Assembly (NCBI GenBank): GCA_024760905.1
Contig: CM045751.1
Span: forward strand, 11,226,001 to 11,290,000
Direction: 5' to 3'
DNA length: 64,000 nucleotides
From: Plotosus lineatus
Taxonomy: Eukaryota; Chordata; Actinopteri; Siluriformes; Plotosidae
Under the pieces are notes generated by a model. It ran no database searches, was not told the DNA's origin, and saw only the letters and a list, made by a program, of their open reading frames with translations. This document shows, piece after piece, positions 28,735 to 39,628 of the stretch (the stretch's first letter is position 1; each line of letters starts with the position of its first letter). Made by a program: the position numbers and the translations under genes.

Positions 28735-29085
28735 GGGCGGCACGGTGATGTAGTGGTTAGCACGGCCGCCTCACAGCAAGAAGGTCCTGGGTTTGATTCC
28801 CAGTTCGGTCGTCTCTGTGTGGAGTTTGCATGTTCTCCTAGTGCTTGTGTGGGTTTCCTCCTGGTACTCCACTTTCCCGCCACACTCCAATAACATACAC
28901 TGTAGGTTAATTGGCTGTTCCAAGTCACCCCTAAATGTGAACGGTTGTGTGAGTGTTGGTCCTGCAATCGCTTGACGAGCTCTCCAGGGTGTACCCTGTC
29001 CTCGCCCAGAGTTGGCTGAGATGGGTGCCATCTTCCGCAACCGTAATTAGGATTACAGTGCGCAGTTCAGAAAATGAATGAATTA
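28735..29085 (+). repeat. SINE-B, tail i, best copy
   Basis: GGGCGGCACGGTGATGTAGT, B box GGTTTGATTCC, GTTTGCATGTTCTCC, tail GTAATTAGGATTAC and an AATG tail. Confidence 0.9.
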
Positions 29086-29251
29086 TAAATGAAGATGAGT
29101 TATGTTCCAACATTTATATGCAGGCCCTCACTGGGCTTAAATGGAGGCTGCTGAGTTCCATTACTGAACTCATTGCTTAATTATCAATAGCAGAACATAC
29201 TGACTCTGAAAGATCTTCAGTGGTTAATTTGTACCTTGTGACAAGCACTAT

Positions 29252-29457
29252 GGCTACCAGGCAGAAGGCCTAGAGGAGACCACTACCAGGCAGAAGGCCT
29301 AGAGGAAGACCAAAGAGGAGATTTATGGATGTGGTGAAGGAGGACATGAAGGTAGTTGGCATAAGAGAAGATGATGCAGAGGACAGGGTGAGATGAAGGC
29401 AGATGATTTGCTGTGGCGGCCGCTGAAGGGAACAGCTGGAAGGAAAAGAAGAAGAAG
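29252..29457 (+). mobile_element. RTE-like LINE 3' fragment
   Basis: Same 3' end; a 29-bp segment around CTACCAGGCAGAAGGCCTAG is duplicated at its start (29251 and 29283). Confidence 0.82.
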
Positions 29458-29691
29458 ATTACACACACTATGGATTTTTCGATCTATTACTTCAGAGTTT
29501 AGTGAAGTTTTTTCATTTCTGTGTCTGTGTGGACCTGAGAATAGGTGGACTATGATAAATTGTTCCCAGGTGTGAATGATTGTGAGTTTGGGTGGGTTAT
29601 GTAGTGGATATAGGATGGAGATCCATCACCTTCCTCATTGGTTGAGAATCAAATCTGTCTTTTTGTTCCTAGAATAAATATTGCAAATGGC

Positions 29692-29692
<1 letters not shown>

Positions 29693-29766
<74 letters not shown>
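29693..29766. repeat. (GT)n microsatellite
   Basis: About 74 bp between adamts12 and rxfp3. Confidence 0.95.
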
Positions 29767-29773
<7 letters not shown>

Positions 29774-29848
29774 TGCACTCTAAATATCATTCAAAAACAC
29801 CAGCACATCATTGTACATTTATATTTTTGATGCACATGCAGGAAATCG

Positions 29849-30190
29849 GGCAGAGGTGGCCTGGTGGTAGGGTGTTGGATTACTGATCCCATGGTTGAGG
29901 GTCCAAGGCTCACGATCAACAGGTTTTCACTGCTGTTCCTCCAGAGCAGCTACTTGGGTTATCAAAAGCCAGCTATACTGTATCTGTCACTCTCTGGGGT
30001 GAGAGGCATGTCCAAGAACCATTGCTGACTTTGTAAATAATAGGTCATTGAGTTGTTGTCATTGTGTTTGGTCTCTGTAATGGCCTGGTGAGGTGTCCAG
30101 GGTGTATTCTGTCCTCTCTTGAGTCGGCTGAGATGGGCTCCAGTCTTTCTGCCACATTAACTAACATTGCGCAGTTGAGAAAATACTGCA
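29849..30190 (+). repeat. SINE-A, tail i, upstream of rxfp3
   Basis: Diverged full-length copy ending about 185 bp before the TATA box, followed by (GAT)n. Confidence 0.85.
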
Positions 30191-30200
30191 AATGGATAGA

Positions 30201-30234
<34 letters not shown>

Positions 30235-30354
30235 GTCAGCTTGCAGTTGATTTTGTTGCTTGGGTTTGCCAACCTATGAATCACTGCAGCCTCTAATGAG
30301 AGTGAGCTGTGAAGTCACACGGGTTTGGCCACCCCGTGCGTTTGGAGAGAAGGA

Positions 30355-30383
30355 GTGCGCGCGCACGCGCGTTGGTATAAAAG
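30355..30383 (+). promoter_or_regulatory. Probable rxfp3 core promoter: alternating GC tract and TATA box
   Basis: TATAAAAG at 30376-30383 would place transcription start near 30410, giving a 5'UTR of roughly 160 nt before the ATG at 30568. An 18-bp strictly alternating purine-pyrimidine run (30355-30372), able in principle to adopt Z-DNA, ends 3 bp upstream. No experimental support is visible. Confidence 0.5.
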
Positions 30384-30567
30384 TTAGATCACCTGTCAGA
30401 CCCAGTGCTGAGAGTGTCAGAGAGGTGCTGATAAAAACAAACAAACAAACAAACAAACAAACCAACAAACAAAAACGTGAAGGAGTAAATAATATATTAT
30501 AAATGTAATATGTAAGTGATCGAAGGTGTGGGGTTGAACTGGGCACCCTAACATTTTCTCCCAGAGT

Positions 30568-31647
30568 ATGGGGGAGATTCGGAACATCAGCGTGTGCGCG
30601 ACACCGAACAAGACCGGAACCGACCTGCACAAGTTCAGCAGTCTGGAGGACATCGACCTGAGCGCAGACGGAAGTCTTATCCTGAGGATCATCATTTCTT
30701 GTGTTTACGCAGCGGTGTGCGCTGTAGGTCTGGTCGGTAACCTGCTCGTGATCTTCCTGATGAAGATGAAGTTAGAAAAGAAGAGGAGGAGCAGGAGGAG
30801 GAAGAGATCCGCGATCAACTTTTTCGTGGTCAACTTGGCTGTGACAGACTTCCAGTTCGTGCTCACGCTGCCATTCTGGGCTGCCGACGCCGCGCTGGAT
30901 TTCAGCTGGCCCTTTGGGAACGCCATGTGCAAGATCGTGCTGTCGGTCACCGTGATGAACATGTACGCCAGCGTGTTCTTCCTCACGGCCATGAGCGTGA
31001 GTCGGTACTGGTCGGTGGCGTGCTGTGTGCGTGGCACCGACGCACGGCGCAAGTTCACTTCGGTGAAGCGCGTGTGCGCTGCGCTCTGGGTTCTTGCGAG
31101 CGTCGCCACGGCGCCCACGTCCGCCTTCTCCACGGTGACCACGGTGGCCGGTGAGAGGCTGTGCCTTCTGCGCTTTCCCGACAGCCACCACTGGCTCGCG
31201 CTTTATCATCTCCAGAAAGTCGTGCTCGCCTTCATCTTGCCCATGATCACGTTGTGCATTTGCAACGCTCTCCTTTTGCGCTTCGTGCGCCGCAGGATCT
31301 CCATGAACGGCATTCGCCCGAGGAGACGGTCGCAAAAAGTCACCAAAGCTGTGCTGGTTGTCGTCCTTTCATTTTTCGTGTGCTGGATGCCGAATCATGC
31401 CATCACGTTTTGGGGAGTGCTGGTGAAATTTAACGCCGTACCATGGAACAAGACCTACTACATGATCCACACGTACGTGTTCCCACTGACCGTTTGCCTC
31501 GCTCACGCGAACAGCTGTTTGAATCCAGTGTTGTATTGCTTGATGCGCAAAGAGTTCAGAAAGATGCTGAGGAACCTGTTCTGGAGAGGTTCCTCACCTG
31601 TCATCACGAAAGCGATGGATGGTGCCGTGGCTCGAGAATCAGTTTAA
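30568..31647 (+). CDS. rxfp3: Relaxin-3-receptor-type class A GPCR, intronless
   Basis: 359-residue rhodopsin-family receptor in one open exon. N-terminal sequons lie at N6 and N14. Other landmarks are TM1 with N58, TM2 with D94, disulfide partners C121 and C199, SRY at 145-147 in place of DRY, W174, P225, CWMPN (272-276) and NPVLY (319-323). The block TDFQFVLTLPFWA and the GERLCLLRFPD loop are hallmarks of RXFP3/RXFP4, receptors for relaxin-3 and INSL5 that couple to Gi. Acidic and Trp residues known to contact relaxin-3 in human RXFP3 correspond to W104, D107 (Glu in human) and D111. The first intracellular loop (66-82) carries an unusually long basic insertion. The start has A at -3 and G at +4. 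The human RXFP3 tail is longer. Teleosts have several rxfp3 paralogues; synteny favours rxfp3 proper. Confidence 0.92.
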   Translation: MGEIRNISVCATPNKTGTDLHKFSSLEDIDLSADGSLILRIIISCVYAAVCAVGLVGNLLVIFLMKMKLEKKRRSRRRKRSAINFFVVNLAVTDFQFVLTLPFWAADAALDFSWPFGNAMCKIVLSVTVMNMYASVFFLTAMSVSRYWSVACCVRGTDARRKFTSVKRVCAALWVLASVATAPTSAFSTVTTVAGERLCLLRFPDSHHWLALYHLQKVVLAFILPMITLCICNALLLRFVRRRISMNGIRPRRRSQKVTKAVLVVVLSFFVCWMPNHAITFWGVLVKFNAVPWNKTYYMIHTYVFPLTVCLAHANSCLNPVLYCLMRKEFRKMLRNLFWRGSSPVITKAMDGAVARESV

Positions 31648-31818
31648 ATGGGATTCGACCGGATGACACGTCTCATCAGTTCCAGAACTGTTCGAATGGT
31701 ACCCATCGGTGATGCGTAAAAGAGTGACGCGCAAAAGGGTGATGCGTAAAATCCAAAATGTTGGTAAAAGTTTTTTTTTTTGGGGGGTTATGTGTTTTGT
31801 TTGCAACTTCTTGAAGAT

Positions 31819-32080
31819 CTTCTTCTTCTTCTTCTTCTTTTCATTTCGGCTGTTCCCTTTAGGGGTCGCGACAGCAAACCATCCGCCTCCATCTCACCCG
31901 ATCTTCTGTATCTTCTACTCTTACTCCAACTACCTTCATGTCCTCCTTCACCACATCCATAAATCTTCTCTTTGGTCTTCCTCTAGACCTTCTGCCTGGT
32001 AGTTCCAACCTCAGCATCCTACTACCAATATACTCACTATCCCTCCTCTGTACATGTCCAAACCATCTCAATCTAACAAC
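31819..32080 (-). mobile_element. RTE-like LINE 3' end in the rxfp3 3' flank
   Basis: Antisense to rxfp3, 170 bp after its stop. A perfect 18-bp duplication TTGCAACTTCTTGAAGAT (31801-31818, 32081-32098) bounds it. Confidence 0.92.
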
Positions 32081-32320
32081 TTGCAACTTCTTGAAGATGG
32101 ATGATGTAAATTAAATTTATATCCTTCAGTAATATAGTTAACTGGTCTGCCACGTGCTCGAGCATCACTATTTGGCATGTAAATATAAGGGGGGGGGGGG
32201 GGGGGCTAAATATGCTTTTTTTTTTGTTTTTGTTTTTTAATCACTGCTTACTTGTTGTTTTGTGTCACCTCAAAGAGTACTCACTCTCTACCTTGAACAA
32301 ACTGCAAATACAGTCTTTTG

Positions 32321-32326
32321 TTTATT
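32321..32326 (-). terminator. Poly(A) signal AATAAA for the terminal exon at 32393-32474
   Basis: TTTATT on the plus strand reads AATAAA on the minus strand, 67-72 nt after the stop codon. It would end a transcript converging on rxfp3, about 670 bp from the rxfp3 stop. Confidence 0.45.
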
Positions 32327-32392
32327 TTTATCTTCCCATTATATTTAAGCAAACAAATAAATAAATAAATAAACAAATAAATAAATTCTGCC

Positions 32393-32474
32393 TCACAACT
32401 CCAGCGTCACTGGCTCATTCCTCATGTGTAGAGGCTTGTATGTCTGAATGGTCTTCAGGTCATCCTGTTTGCTC
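32393..32474 (-). CDS. Probable terminal coding exon of an unidentified gene
   Basis: Behind a good acceptor (GCTTTTCAG) an open frame in phase 1 encodes SKQDDLKTIQTYKPLHMRNE and then PVTLEL before TGA at 32395-32393. An AATAAA lies about 70 bp downstream, as expected for a last exon. The polar tail ends in L-E-L, which would fit a class II PDZ ligand. Human SLC45A2 occupies this place and orientation beside RXFP3, but I do not recognise these residues as SLC45A2 and see no upstream exons in 32.5-42.8 kb. Confidence 0.4.
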
Positions 32475-32693
32475 CTGAAAAGCACATGTTCATATTGATG
32501 GATTGACTACACTAAAGAAATAACGAGATAAACTAGAGAAAAGAAATAGAGAAAAAGATGAAGAAATTAACCGAACCTTGTTCTGCCACCCAAGCCGTCA
32601 TCAATCCTTAATACCGCAATGATTGTTTGAAGATTTCAACGTTTTGAATCCAATTATATCTTCAATTAAATTCAAATGTGTACTACATTCGCT

Positions 32694-33056
32694 TCCCTGG
32701 CCTGGTGGGGAAAAAAGGTGAAAAGGTGCTGCATTGCTGATCCTAGGGTTGGGAGGGGGAGGGGGTTCGAGTCCCACTCTCCACAAGGTTGTCACTGCCC
32801 CCCCCCCCACCACACACAGTGCAGCGAACTGGGTTATCAAAGGTCGGCCATGTCTCTCACTGTCTATGGTGTGGGACTGTAAATGAACCATTACTGACTT
32901 TCGTAAAGAGTAGCTGCATAACGTCAGCGTGCTTCTCCTCTGTGACGGCCTGGCGAGCTGTCCAGGGTGTACTCTGCCCTCGCCCACAGTCAGCTGAGAT
33001 GGGCACCAGCCGTCCCGTGACCCTAATTAGGATTAAGTAGCTCAGAAAATAAATGA
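32694..33056 (+). repeat. SINE-A, tail i
   Basis: Head altered by a G/A-rich insert; body and tail complete. Confidence 0.85.
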
Positions 33057-33087
33057 ATGGATAAATATATTCACTTCCCCAGCTAAA

Positions 33088-33438
33088 CTGGCAGTGGTGG
33101 CCTAGTGGTATAGGGTGCTGGATCGCTGATACTAAGGTTGGGGGTTCTAGTCCCACTCTGCACAAGGTTGTCACTGACAAACCCCCCCCCCCCCCGTGCA
33201 CCTAACTGGGTTATCAAAGGCCGTCCATGTCTCTCACTGTCTATGGTGTGAGGTTCATGTAAAAGAACCATTGCTGACTTTCGACAAGAGTAGCTGCAAA
33301 GCTGTCAGCGTGTTTCCGCCCTGCAATGGTCTGGCGAGCTGTCCAGGGTGTATTCTACCCTCGCGCGGAGTCGGCTGGGACAGGCGCCAGCCTCCCTGCC
33401 CCCCTAATTAGGATTAATCAATTACAGAAATGAACTTT
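33088..33438 (+). repeat. SINE-A, tail i, full length
   Basis: Near-consensus copy; 10-bp duplication CCCAGCTAAA at 33078-33087 and 33439-33448. Confidence 0.92.
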
Positions 33439-33518
33439 CCCAGCTAAAGATACTAAGAGTAGATAATATTGGCATGTCTGAAACAAAAAGAAAAAATACG
33501 GTCCTTGCTTGCTGTGAG

Positions 33519-33609
33519 GCTCCAGTGTGATATTGTGTCAGTGTACGGTACTTCTACAGCAGTACACATAAAGAAGCTGAGGTTAAGAACTTAAGTCTTG
33601 CCTGGAGCA
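33519..33609 (+). pseudogene. tRNA-Ile(UAU)-derived pseudogene, 29 kb from the array
   Basis: It begins GCTCCAGTG and ends CCTGGAGCA, with the CGGTACTT anticodon stem, intron-like insert and T-arm still alignable. The D-arm, anticodon loop (CTTCTA) and B box are ruined. Confidence 0.75.
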
Positions 33610-33924
33610 CAGGTTTTAAGTGCAGTCTACTCATACAATAGGTAGTGTTCACTGTCATGCATCATTTTGAACCCTATTTAGTTCAATGCCTCTGTCTTGA
33701 GATGAGGAGAACTCATTTATAATGCTCGGTGGACAGAGATTAAAAACCGTGCCCAGGGGTCTGAACATGGTGGATGTAAATATAAGAGCAGTTGTATATT
33801 TATTTAGTGGCGTTTGTAAAGTTAATGACTCATAGAGAGACTACATAGATACTGTCCTGAAGTATGTCTCCATACGTGTCACTTATTCGTTTGCAGAATG
33901 TGTTGAACATCAATATTCCGGATG

Positions 33925-35272
33925 AGAACTCAGAACCTCAGCATCATTCATCTCAGCTGCTTGTAGCCGTGATCTTGCTCTTTTGGCCACTACCCAAAGC
34001 TTGTGACCATAGGTGAGGGTTGGAACTTAGATTGACCGATAAATTGAAAGCTTTGCCTTGCGGCTCCCTTTTCACCAGGTTGGACAGGAACAAGCTCTGC
34101 TTTACAGCAGAGGCTGCAGCGATCCAACTGTCGATCTCTCATTCCATCCTTCCCTTACTCGTGAACAAAACCAAGAGATATTTGAACTCCTCCACTTGGA
34201 GCAGGACCTCTTTTCAGACCCAGAGTGTGCTCTCCGCCATTTTCTGACTGAGAACCATGGCCTCAGACTTTGAGGTGCTGCTTTGAACTCGGCTGTGAAT
34301 TGCTCCAGTGAGAGCTGGAGGTTATGGCTTGATGAAGCCAAAAGGACAAGGTCATCTGCAAAAAGCAGAGACGAGATCCTATGACCCCCAAACCAGAACC
34401 CCTCAATCTCTCAGCTGCACCTAGAAATTCTGTCCATAAAATTATGAACAGAATTTCTGACAATGGACAGCCTTGGCGGATGCCCATCTTCACCAGAAAT
34501 TAATTCGACCTGCTGTTACCGGCCCAAGCTCTGGCTCCGGTGATACAGAGAGCTAATGGCCCATAGCAACAGGTCCATCACACTGTACTCCCGGGGCACA
34601 CCTCACACGATAGCTTGAGGGACATGGTCCACGAAATTCATACAACACATGTGGAAAGGTTGGGCAAATGCCCATTACCCCCCGCAGAATCCTGTAGGGT
34701 ATATAGAGCTGGTCAAGAGTGCTGTGGCCAGGACAAAACCCACACTGCTCCTCCTGAATCCAAGGTTCAATCATCAGTTGGATCCTCCTCTCTAGAACTT
34801 CTGCACATACTTTCTCAGGTAGGCTGAGGATTTGAATCCACAGTAATTGGAACACATCCTTCTGTCCCCATTTAAAAAAAAAACGGGGGGGATCTACCAT
34901 TCCGGTTTGGCAATCCAGAGGTATGGCCCCCAATGACCACACAATGTTCCAGAGACTTGTCACCCAAGACAGTCCTGCAACATCCAGAGCCCTGAGATAT
35001 TCAGGGTGAATCTCATCCACCCCTGGAGCTGGAGCCCCAACTACCGAGGAACTTTCTGACTACCTCAGCGACCTCCGAGCCAGTGATGGGTGGACCCTCA
35101 CCCAAACAACCTGGGTCTTCCTCCTTCATGGAGGGCCTGCTGGTGGAATTGAGAAGGTCCTCGAAGTATTAGGGATAAGCTCCCCACTTCTGGTGTAAAC
35201 AGTATTTGTGCAGAACTGCTTCCTGTTCCGAAGGTGTTGGATGGTGGTCCAGAGCCTTTTCAAGGTCAACCG
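33925..35272 (-). mobile_element. L2/Rex1-like LINE, reverse transcriptase relic
   Basis: Minus-strand frames encode broken reverse transcriptase: DEIHPEYLRALDVAGLSW, EEQCGFCPGHSTLDQLY, RQGCPLSEILF, and the catalytic FADD at about 34370-34330 in another frame. Several frameshifts. Clade is inferred from wording only. Confidence 0.85.
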
Positions 35273-35474
35273 ATAGTTGCTTTCTCGTAAAACTAGTTAC
35301 TACATAAATAAAGTTCTTCGTCAACATAGCGATGTGGTCTCTTGCTTACACAGATACTGACCAAAGCATAAGCATCGGAAGACTCTCTTGTGGGGGTGAC
35401 AGTTGTTGTTACACACTTTTAAAACCCATCTTTGCTCCGAATGTGTACTTTTGTACGATAAATTTAAAAATATA

Positions 35475-35565
35475 CCCCCAATGAGGCTCGAACTCACAAC
35501 CTCAGCATTGCTTCTATAGTACTGCTTTACAAGTACCACGTGCCAACCAATTGTGCCACTGAAGC
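35475..35565 (-). pseudogene. tRNA-Ile-derived copy with anticodon changed to TGT
   Basis: On the minus strand it starts GCTTCAGTGGCACAATTGG and keeps the intron-length insert and an intact T-arm (GAGTTCGAGCCTC). The loop reads CTTGTA, so the anticodon is TGT, and the 3' acceptor strand no longer pairs. It is probably inactive. Confidence 0.7.
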
Positions 35566-35664
35566 ACTTGGAGCAGAAAGAAGTTCTAATTATACAAACG
35601 TAAACATTCGGTCAGCTTTCGGTCTAAAACGTAATCCCTTGCGATTATTATTATCCAAGGTGGT

Positions 35665-35870
35665 CATTCATTTTCTTTGACGTTTAATCCTAATTACGGT
35701 TGTAGGGAGACAATCGCCCATCTCAGCCGACCCTGTGCGAAGTATAATCTGGACAGCTCACCAGGCCACCACAGAGCCAACACTTAAACAACCATTCAGT
35801 CTCACCTCGGGGAGATTCGGAACAGCCAATTAGCATCCTGTGCATGTTTTTGGACTGTGTGAAGAAACAA
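35665..35870 (-). repeat. SINE-B tail and body fragment
   Basis: GTTTAATCCTAATTACGG to TTTTTGGACTGTGTG; head missing. Confidence 0.8.
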
Positions 35871-35926
35871 TCACCATGAGTTGCATGTTTATTCGTATAA
35901 TTTGGCTTTTTAATTAGTTGGCTTGG

Positions 35927-36220
35927 GCAGCACGATGGCATAGTGTCCGCCTGACAACAAGATGGCTTGTGTTCGATTCCCAGCCTGGGCAGTTCTGTGC
36001 GGAGTTTGCATGTTCTCCCCATGCTTGCATGGGTTTCCTCCCACAGTCCCAAAACATACAGAATGGGTTAACTGTTCCAAATCTCCACTAGGTGTGACTG
36101 GCTGTGTGAGTAATGGCCTGACAAACTGCCCAGGGTATACCCAGAGTCAGCTGAGATGGGCACCAGCCTCCCTGCAACCCTAATCAGATTAAGCGGATCA
36201 GAAAATGAATGCGTTACTTG
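35927..36220 (+). repeat. SINE-B, tail i
   Basis: Head GGGCAGCACGATGGCATAGT to GATCAGAAAATGAATGC; head slightly deleted. Confidence 0.87.
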
Positions 36221-36469
36221 GCTTTCAAGCAGCTCAGTGATGTACCGTCTGGCCATTTCAATAACTCATTATAAGGTGGATTAAAGATATATATTTTTTA
36301 TAGAGGTATACATTGGCTATTTAATTTCTTATTGCCACGACAGTCTACGCTTTGTGCGCATTCGCAGGAAAAAGAAAGCAGACTTATAGGTATTTAAACA
36401 CTCGTCGAAAAAATCTATTTAACATCTACAGACCTGATCCTGATGAATTTTACTACTTCTTGACTTCCA

Positions 36470-36650
36470 AGTTCATTCATTCATTTTCTGAACCATTTAA
36501 TCCTAATTAGGGTCACGGGAAGGATGACCCTCATCTCAGCCGACTCTGGGCGAGGGCAAAGTACACCCTGGACAGCTCGCCAGACCATCACAGGGCAGGA
36601 ACACGCTGATGCCTATGCAGCTCCTCTTGAGGAAAGTCAGCAGTGCTCAT
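36470..36650 (-). repeat. SINE-A tail i fragment
   Basis: Tail and the start of the body only. Confidence 0.82.
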
Positions 36651-36959
36651 TCCTGCCACAAGATCCTCGACATTATTAACAACTCGGCCTGTATTTTTAG
36701 TTCCGACAGAGGGCGCCAGAATACTATTTTCTCAGCATTCATTTTATCGACCTTATAATAAGCATGTATTTTTTTTTAATTTTTTTTTTATTTTTAGTGG
36801 TTCATTTTTATCATTGCAGTTTCTTCCCCCCCCCCCGAATGTCGGAGAAATGTTTAAAACATAAACTAATTAATTGCAAATCATGCAGTTTGATATTTTT
36901 TTTGCTTTAAATCCGTTTTATCTTGTGTGTTACTAATGTTAAGTTACTGCCCAAAAAAC

Positions 36960-37266
36960 CCATTCATTTTCTGTAACTGCTTAATCCTAATTAGGGTCAC
37001 AGGGAGGCTGGCACCCATCCCAGCCAACTCCAGGTAAGTGGAAAGCTCACCAGGCCATCGCAGAGCAGAAATACGCTGACGGCTATGCAGCTACTCTTGT
37101 CAAAAGTCAGCATTGGTTCTTTAACATGAACCTCTCATCATAGACAGTGAGAGACATGGCCGGTCTTTGATAACCCAGTTAGCAGCACTGGGGGAGCAGT
37201 GACAACCTTGTGGAGAGTGGGACTTGACCCCCCAACTTTAGCATCAGTGATCCAGCACCACCAGGT
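36960..37266 (-). repeat. SINE-A, tail i
   Basis: Nearly complete; the head is cut at CCAGCACCACC. Confidence 0.88.
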
Positions 37267-37424
37267 AACTTGGTAAGTGTCTGTACAGAGCACAGAGATC
37301 GACCAATCAGATGCCTGAAGACTCAGATCATTCGTTGAATTGAGCGAGTCAGGTGTGCTGCTGTTTGGAACAAAAACCTGCGGCCACACGGCCCTTTGCG
37401 GCATGAGTTTGACACCACTGATCT

Positions 37425-37600
37425 AAAGACATAGCCAGTAGGCTGACGGGTGGTTTCAAATTGGCCTAGGTTGTGACAGAGTGTGAGTGGTTGTGTGTGT
37501 GTGTTGTCCTGCAGTGAACTGGTGAGCTGTTCACGGTGTGTACCCTGCCTTTGCCCAGAGTTGGCTAGGTGTCCATTGACCCGAATAACATTTAGAAGTT
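37425..37600 (+). repeat. SINE-B body and tail fragment
   Basis: CAAATTGGCCTAGG to GACCCGAATAACATTTAG. Confidence 0.65.
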
Positions 37601-38415
37601 TTCCAAATTAATGAATGATTCGAATGAAAAGATGCAAAAAGAAACTCATTTCTCTTTCAGGGTTATTTTAAATGTGATTTTATGCAACACTGACACCTAG
37701 AGTTTAAATCAGGAATGTTTTATTCAGTACTTATTCAGTAACTGTTCATTAAGTCCTTTATTCTGGTCAGGCCATGGTGGAAATGGAGCTGATCCCAGAA
37801 ATACTTTGCTTGAGGCAGGAATTATGAATGCCAGGGCATCAGACCACACATATTTACACAGGTGTTTGTATCTACTCACGAGCAAAACCAATGCTGATCT
37901 GTTTCTAGGAGATGAAATGAAACTACGTCGTATTTAATGAAGTATTGTGATGACAAAATTGACAATTTATATGAGGAAAAAATAATGTGGTAAGTATGAG
38001 TTAACATTTTATACTGACACGTGGGCTTAAAGTTGGCCATTAATAAGACGGTAGCCTAAGTGCTAATCCTCCATTATCCATTATGCACTGTGGCTGAATA
38101 TAAAGCGCTAAACCCACCCCCAGTGAGCTGCATTAATATCTCTTATTGACCTGATTTACGTCTTTTTTATCAATGGCGATCACAAGACCATGTGATCAAA
38201 TCAGTGATCTTGCGCATCTGTAAGAACTTGGCAGTACAACACAGATTCATAGAAATTGGAAAAGTCTGAGATTAAGGGTTAAGAAACAGAAGAAAGTACA
38301 GGAATCCCTCACTTTTCACGGCTAATTGGCACCAAGGCTCCCCCGCGCGACAGCTAATTTCCGCGAAGTAGGATCGAATCCCCCCCCCCTCCGACTGATG
38401 TATACGTACATGTAT

Positions 38416-38919
38416 CTTCTTCTTCTTCTTCTTTTACTTTCGGCTGCTCCCTTCAGGGGTCGCCACAGCAAATCATCCGCCTCCATCTCACCCTGTCTTC
38501 TGCATCTTCTTTTCTGACTCCAACGACCTTCATGTCCTCCTTCACCACATCCATAAATCTCTTCTTTGGTCTTCCTCGAGGCCTTCTGCCTGGTAGTTCC
38601 AACCTCAGCATCCTACTGCCAATATACTCACTATCCCTCCTCTGTACATGTCCAAACCATCTCAATCTAGCCTCTCTGACTTTGTCTCCAAAACATCTAA
38701 CATGTGCTGTCCCTCTGATGGACTCATTTCTGATCCTATCCATCCTCGTTACTCCCAGAGAGAACCTCAACATTTTCATCTCTGCTACCTCCAGCTCTGC
38801 CTCCTGCCTTTTCCTCAGCACCACCGTTTCTAAACCATACAACATCGCTGGCTTCAACACCGTCTTGTACACTTTTCCTTTCATTCTTGCTGACACTCTC
38901 CTATCACACATCACACCGG
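38416..38919 (-). mobile_element. RTE-like LINE 3' end inside a MITE, longest copy
   Basis: About 500 bp, reading back to KVYKTVLKPAMLYGLETV. The host motif ACATGTAT is repeated at both edges. Confidence 0.88.
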
Positions 38920-39057
38920 ACACATGTATATGTGTATATAATATCAATAAATACATATTCAACGCTATAAATGCTTATAATAACAATTAAACATTCAAAA
39001 ATAATGCATAAGATGTAAATATAATATAAATACTCACACATACAGACGCACGCACAT

Positions 39058-39058
<1 letters not shown>

Positions 39059-39116
<58 letters not shown>
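39059..39116. repeat. (CA)n microsatellite in MITE copy 3
   Basis: About 58 bp, expanded from the short CACACA of other copies. Confidence 0.93.
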
Positions 39117-39118
<2 letters not shown>

Positions 39119-39306
39119 TACGCACCTTTGGCCTTGTTTTGCGACATCTCCCTTAACTTTTTCCCAATTTTTCCTTAATTTCCTTATTGTTTTATTTTTC
39201 AATGAATATTTTTGAAAAACCCGCGATGCACTGAAGCTGCAGAAACTGACGCATGAAGTAGCGAGGGATCCCTATATACAATTTTAAGAGAAATGAAAAA
39301 GATATA

Positions 39307-39576
39307 GTGGGGCCGGGTGGTGTAGTGGTTAGGGTGCTGTACTCATGATCGGGAGGTTGTGTGTTCAAATCTCAGTTAGACCCCCACTGGGCTAAGACCC
39401 TTGGGCAAAATCTTAACCACAAGTGTGCCTTTGTTCACCCAGCAGTATAAATGGGTACCAGTAAAATATACTGGGAAGGTAACCTGCGATGGACTAGCGC
39501 CCCGTCCAGGAGTAATTGAACTCCTTGTCGCTTCACGCTACGGAAACCGGGGATGAGCCCTTATGGCTTGGGTGGT
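39307..39576 (+). repeat. SINE-C, full length
   Basis: GGGCCGGGTGGTGTAGTGG to CTTATGGCTTGGGTGG. Confidence 0.88.
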
Positions 39577-39628
39577 TTAAAAAAAAAAAAAAATCGAGAT
39601 TTTCTGAAGTCATCACGCCTGTTGCAGA

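Larger units (their letters stand above)
38299..39273 (+). mobile_element. Tigger-like MITE, copy 3, split by a LINE and a (CA)n
   Basis: Both ends are recognisable. A LINE 3' fragment is inserted at 38416-38919, and the internal CA tract has expanded to about 58 bp. Confidence 0.82.

Noticed and set aside
30705..31335. Antisense frames of 145 and 187 codons over rxfp3
   Set aside because: Shadow frames of a GC-rich GPCR coding exon; the sense frame has all family motifs.
34553..35020. 155-codon frame as a host gene
   Set aside because: It is a broken LINE reverse transcriptase.
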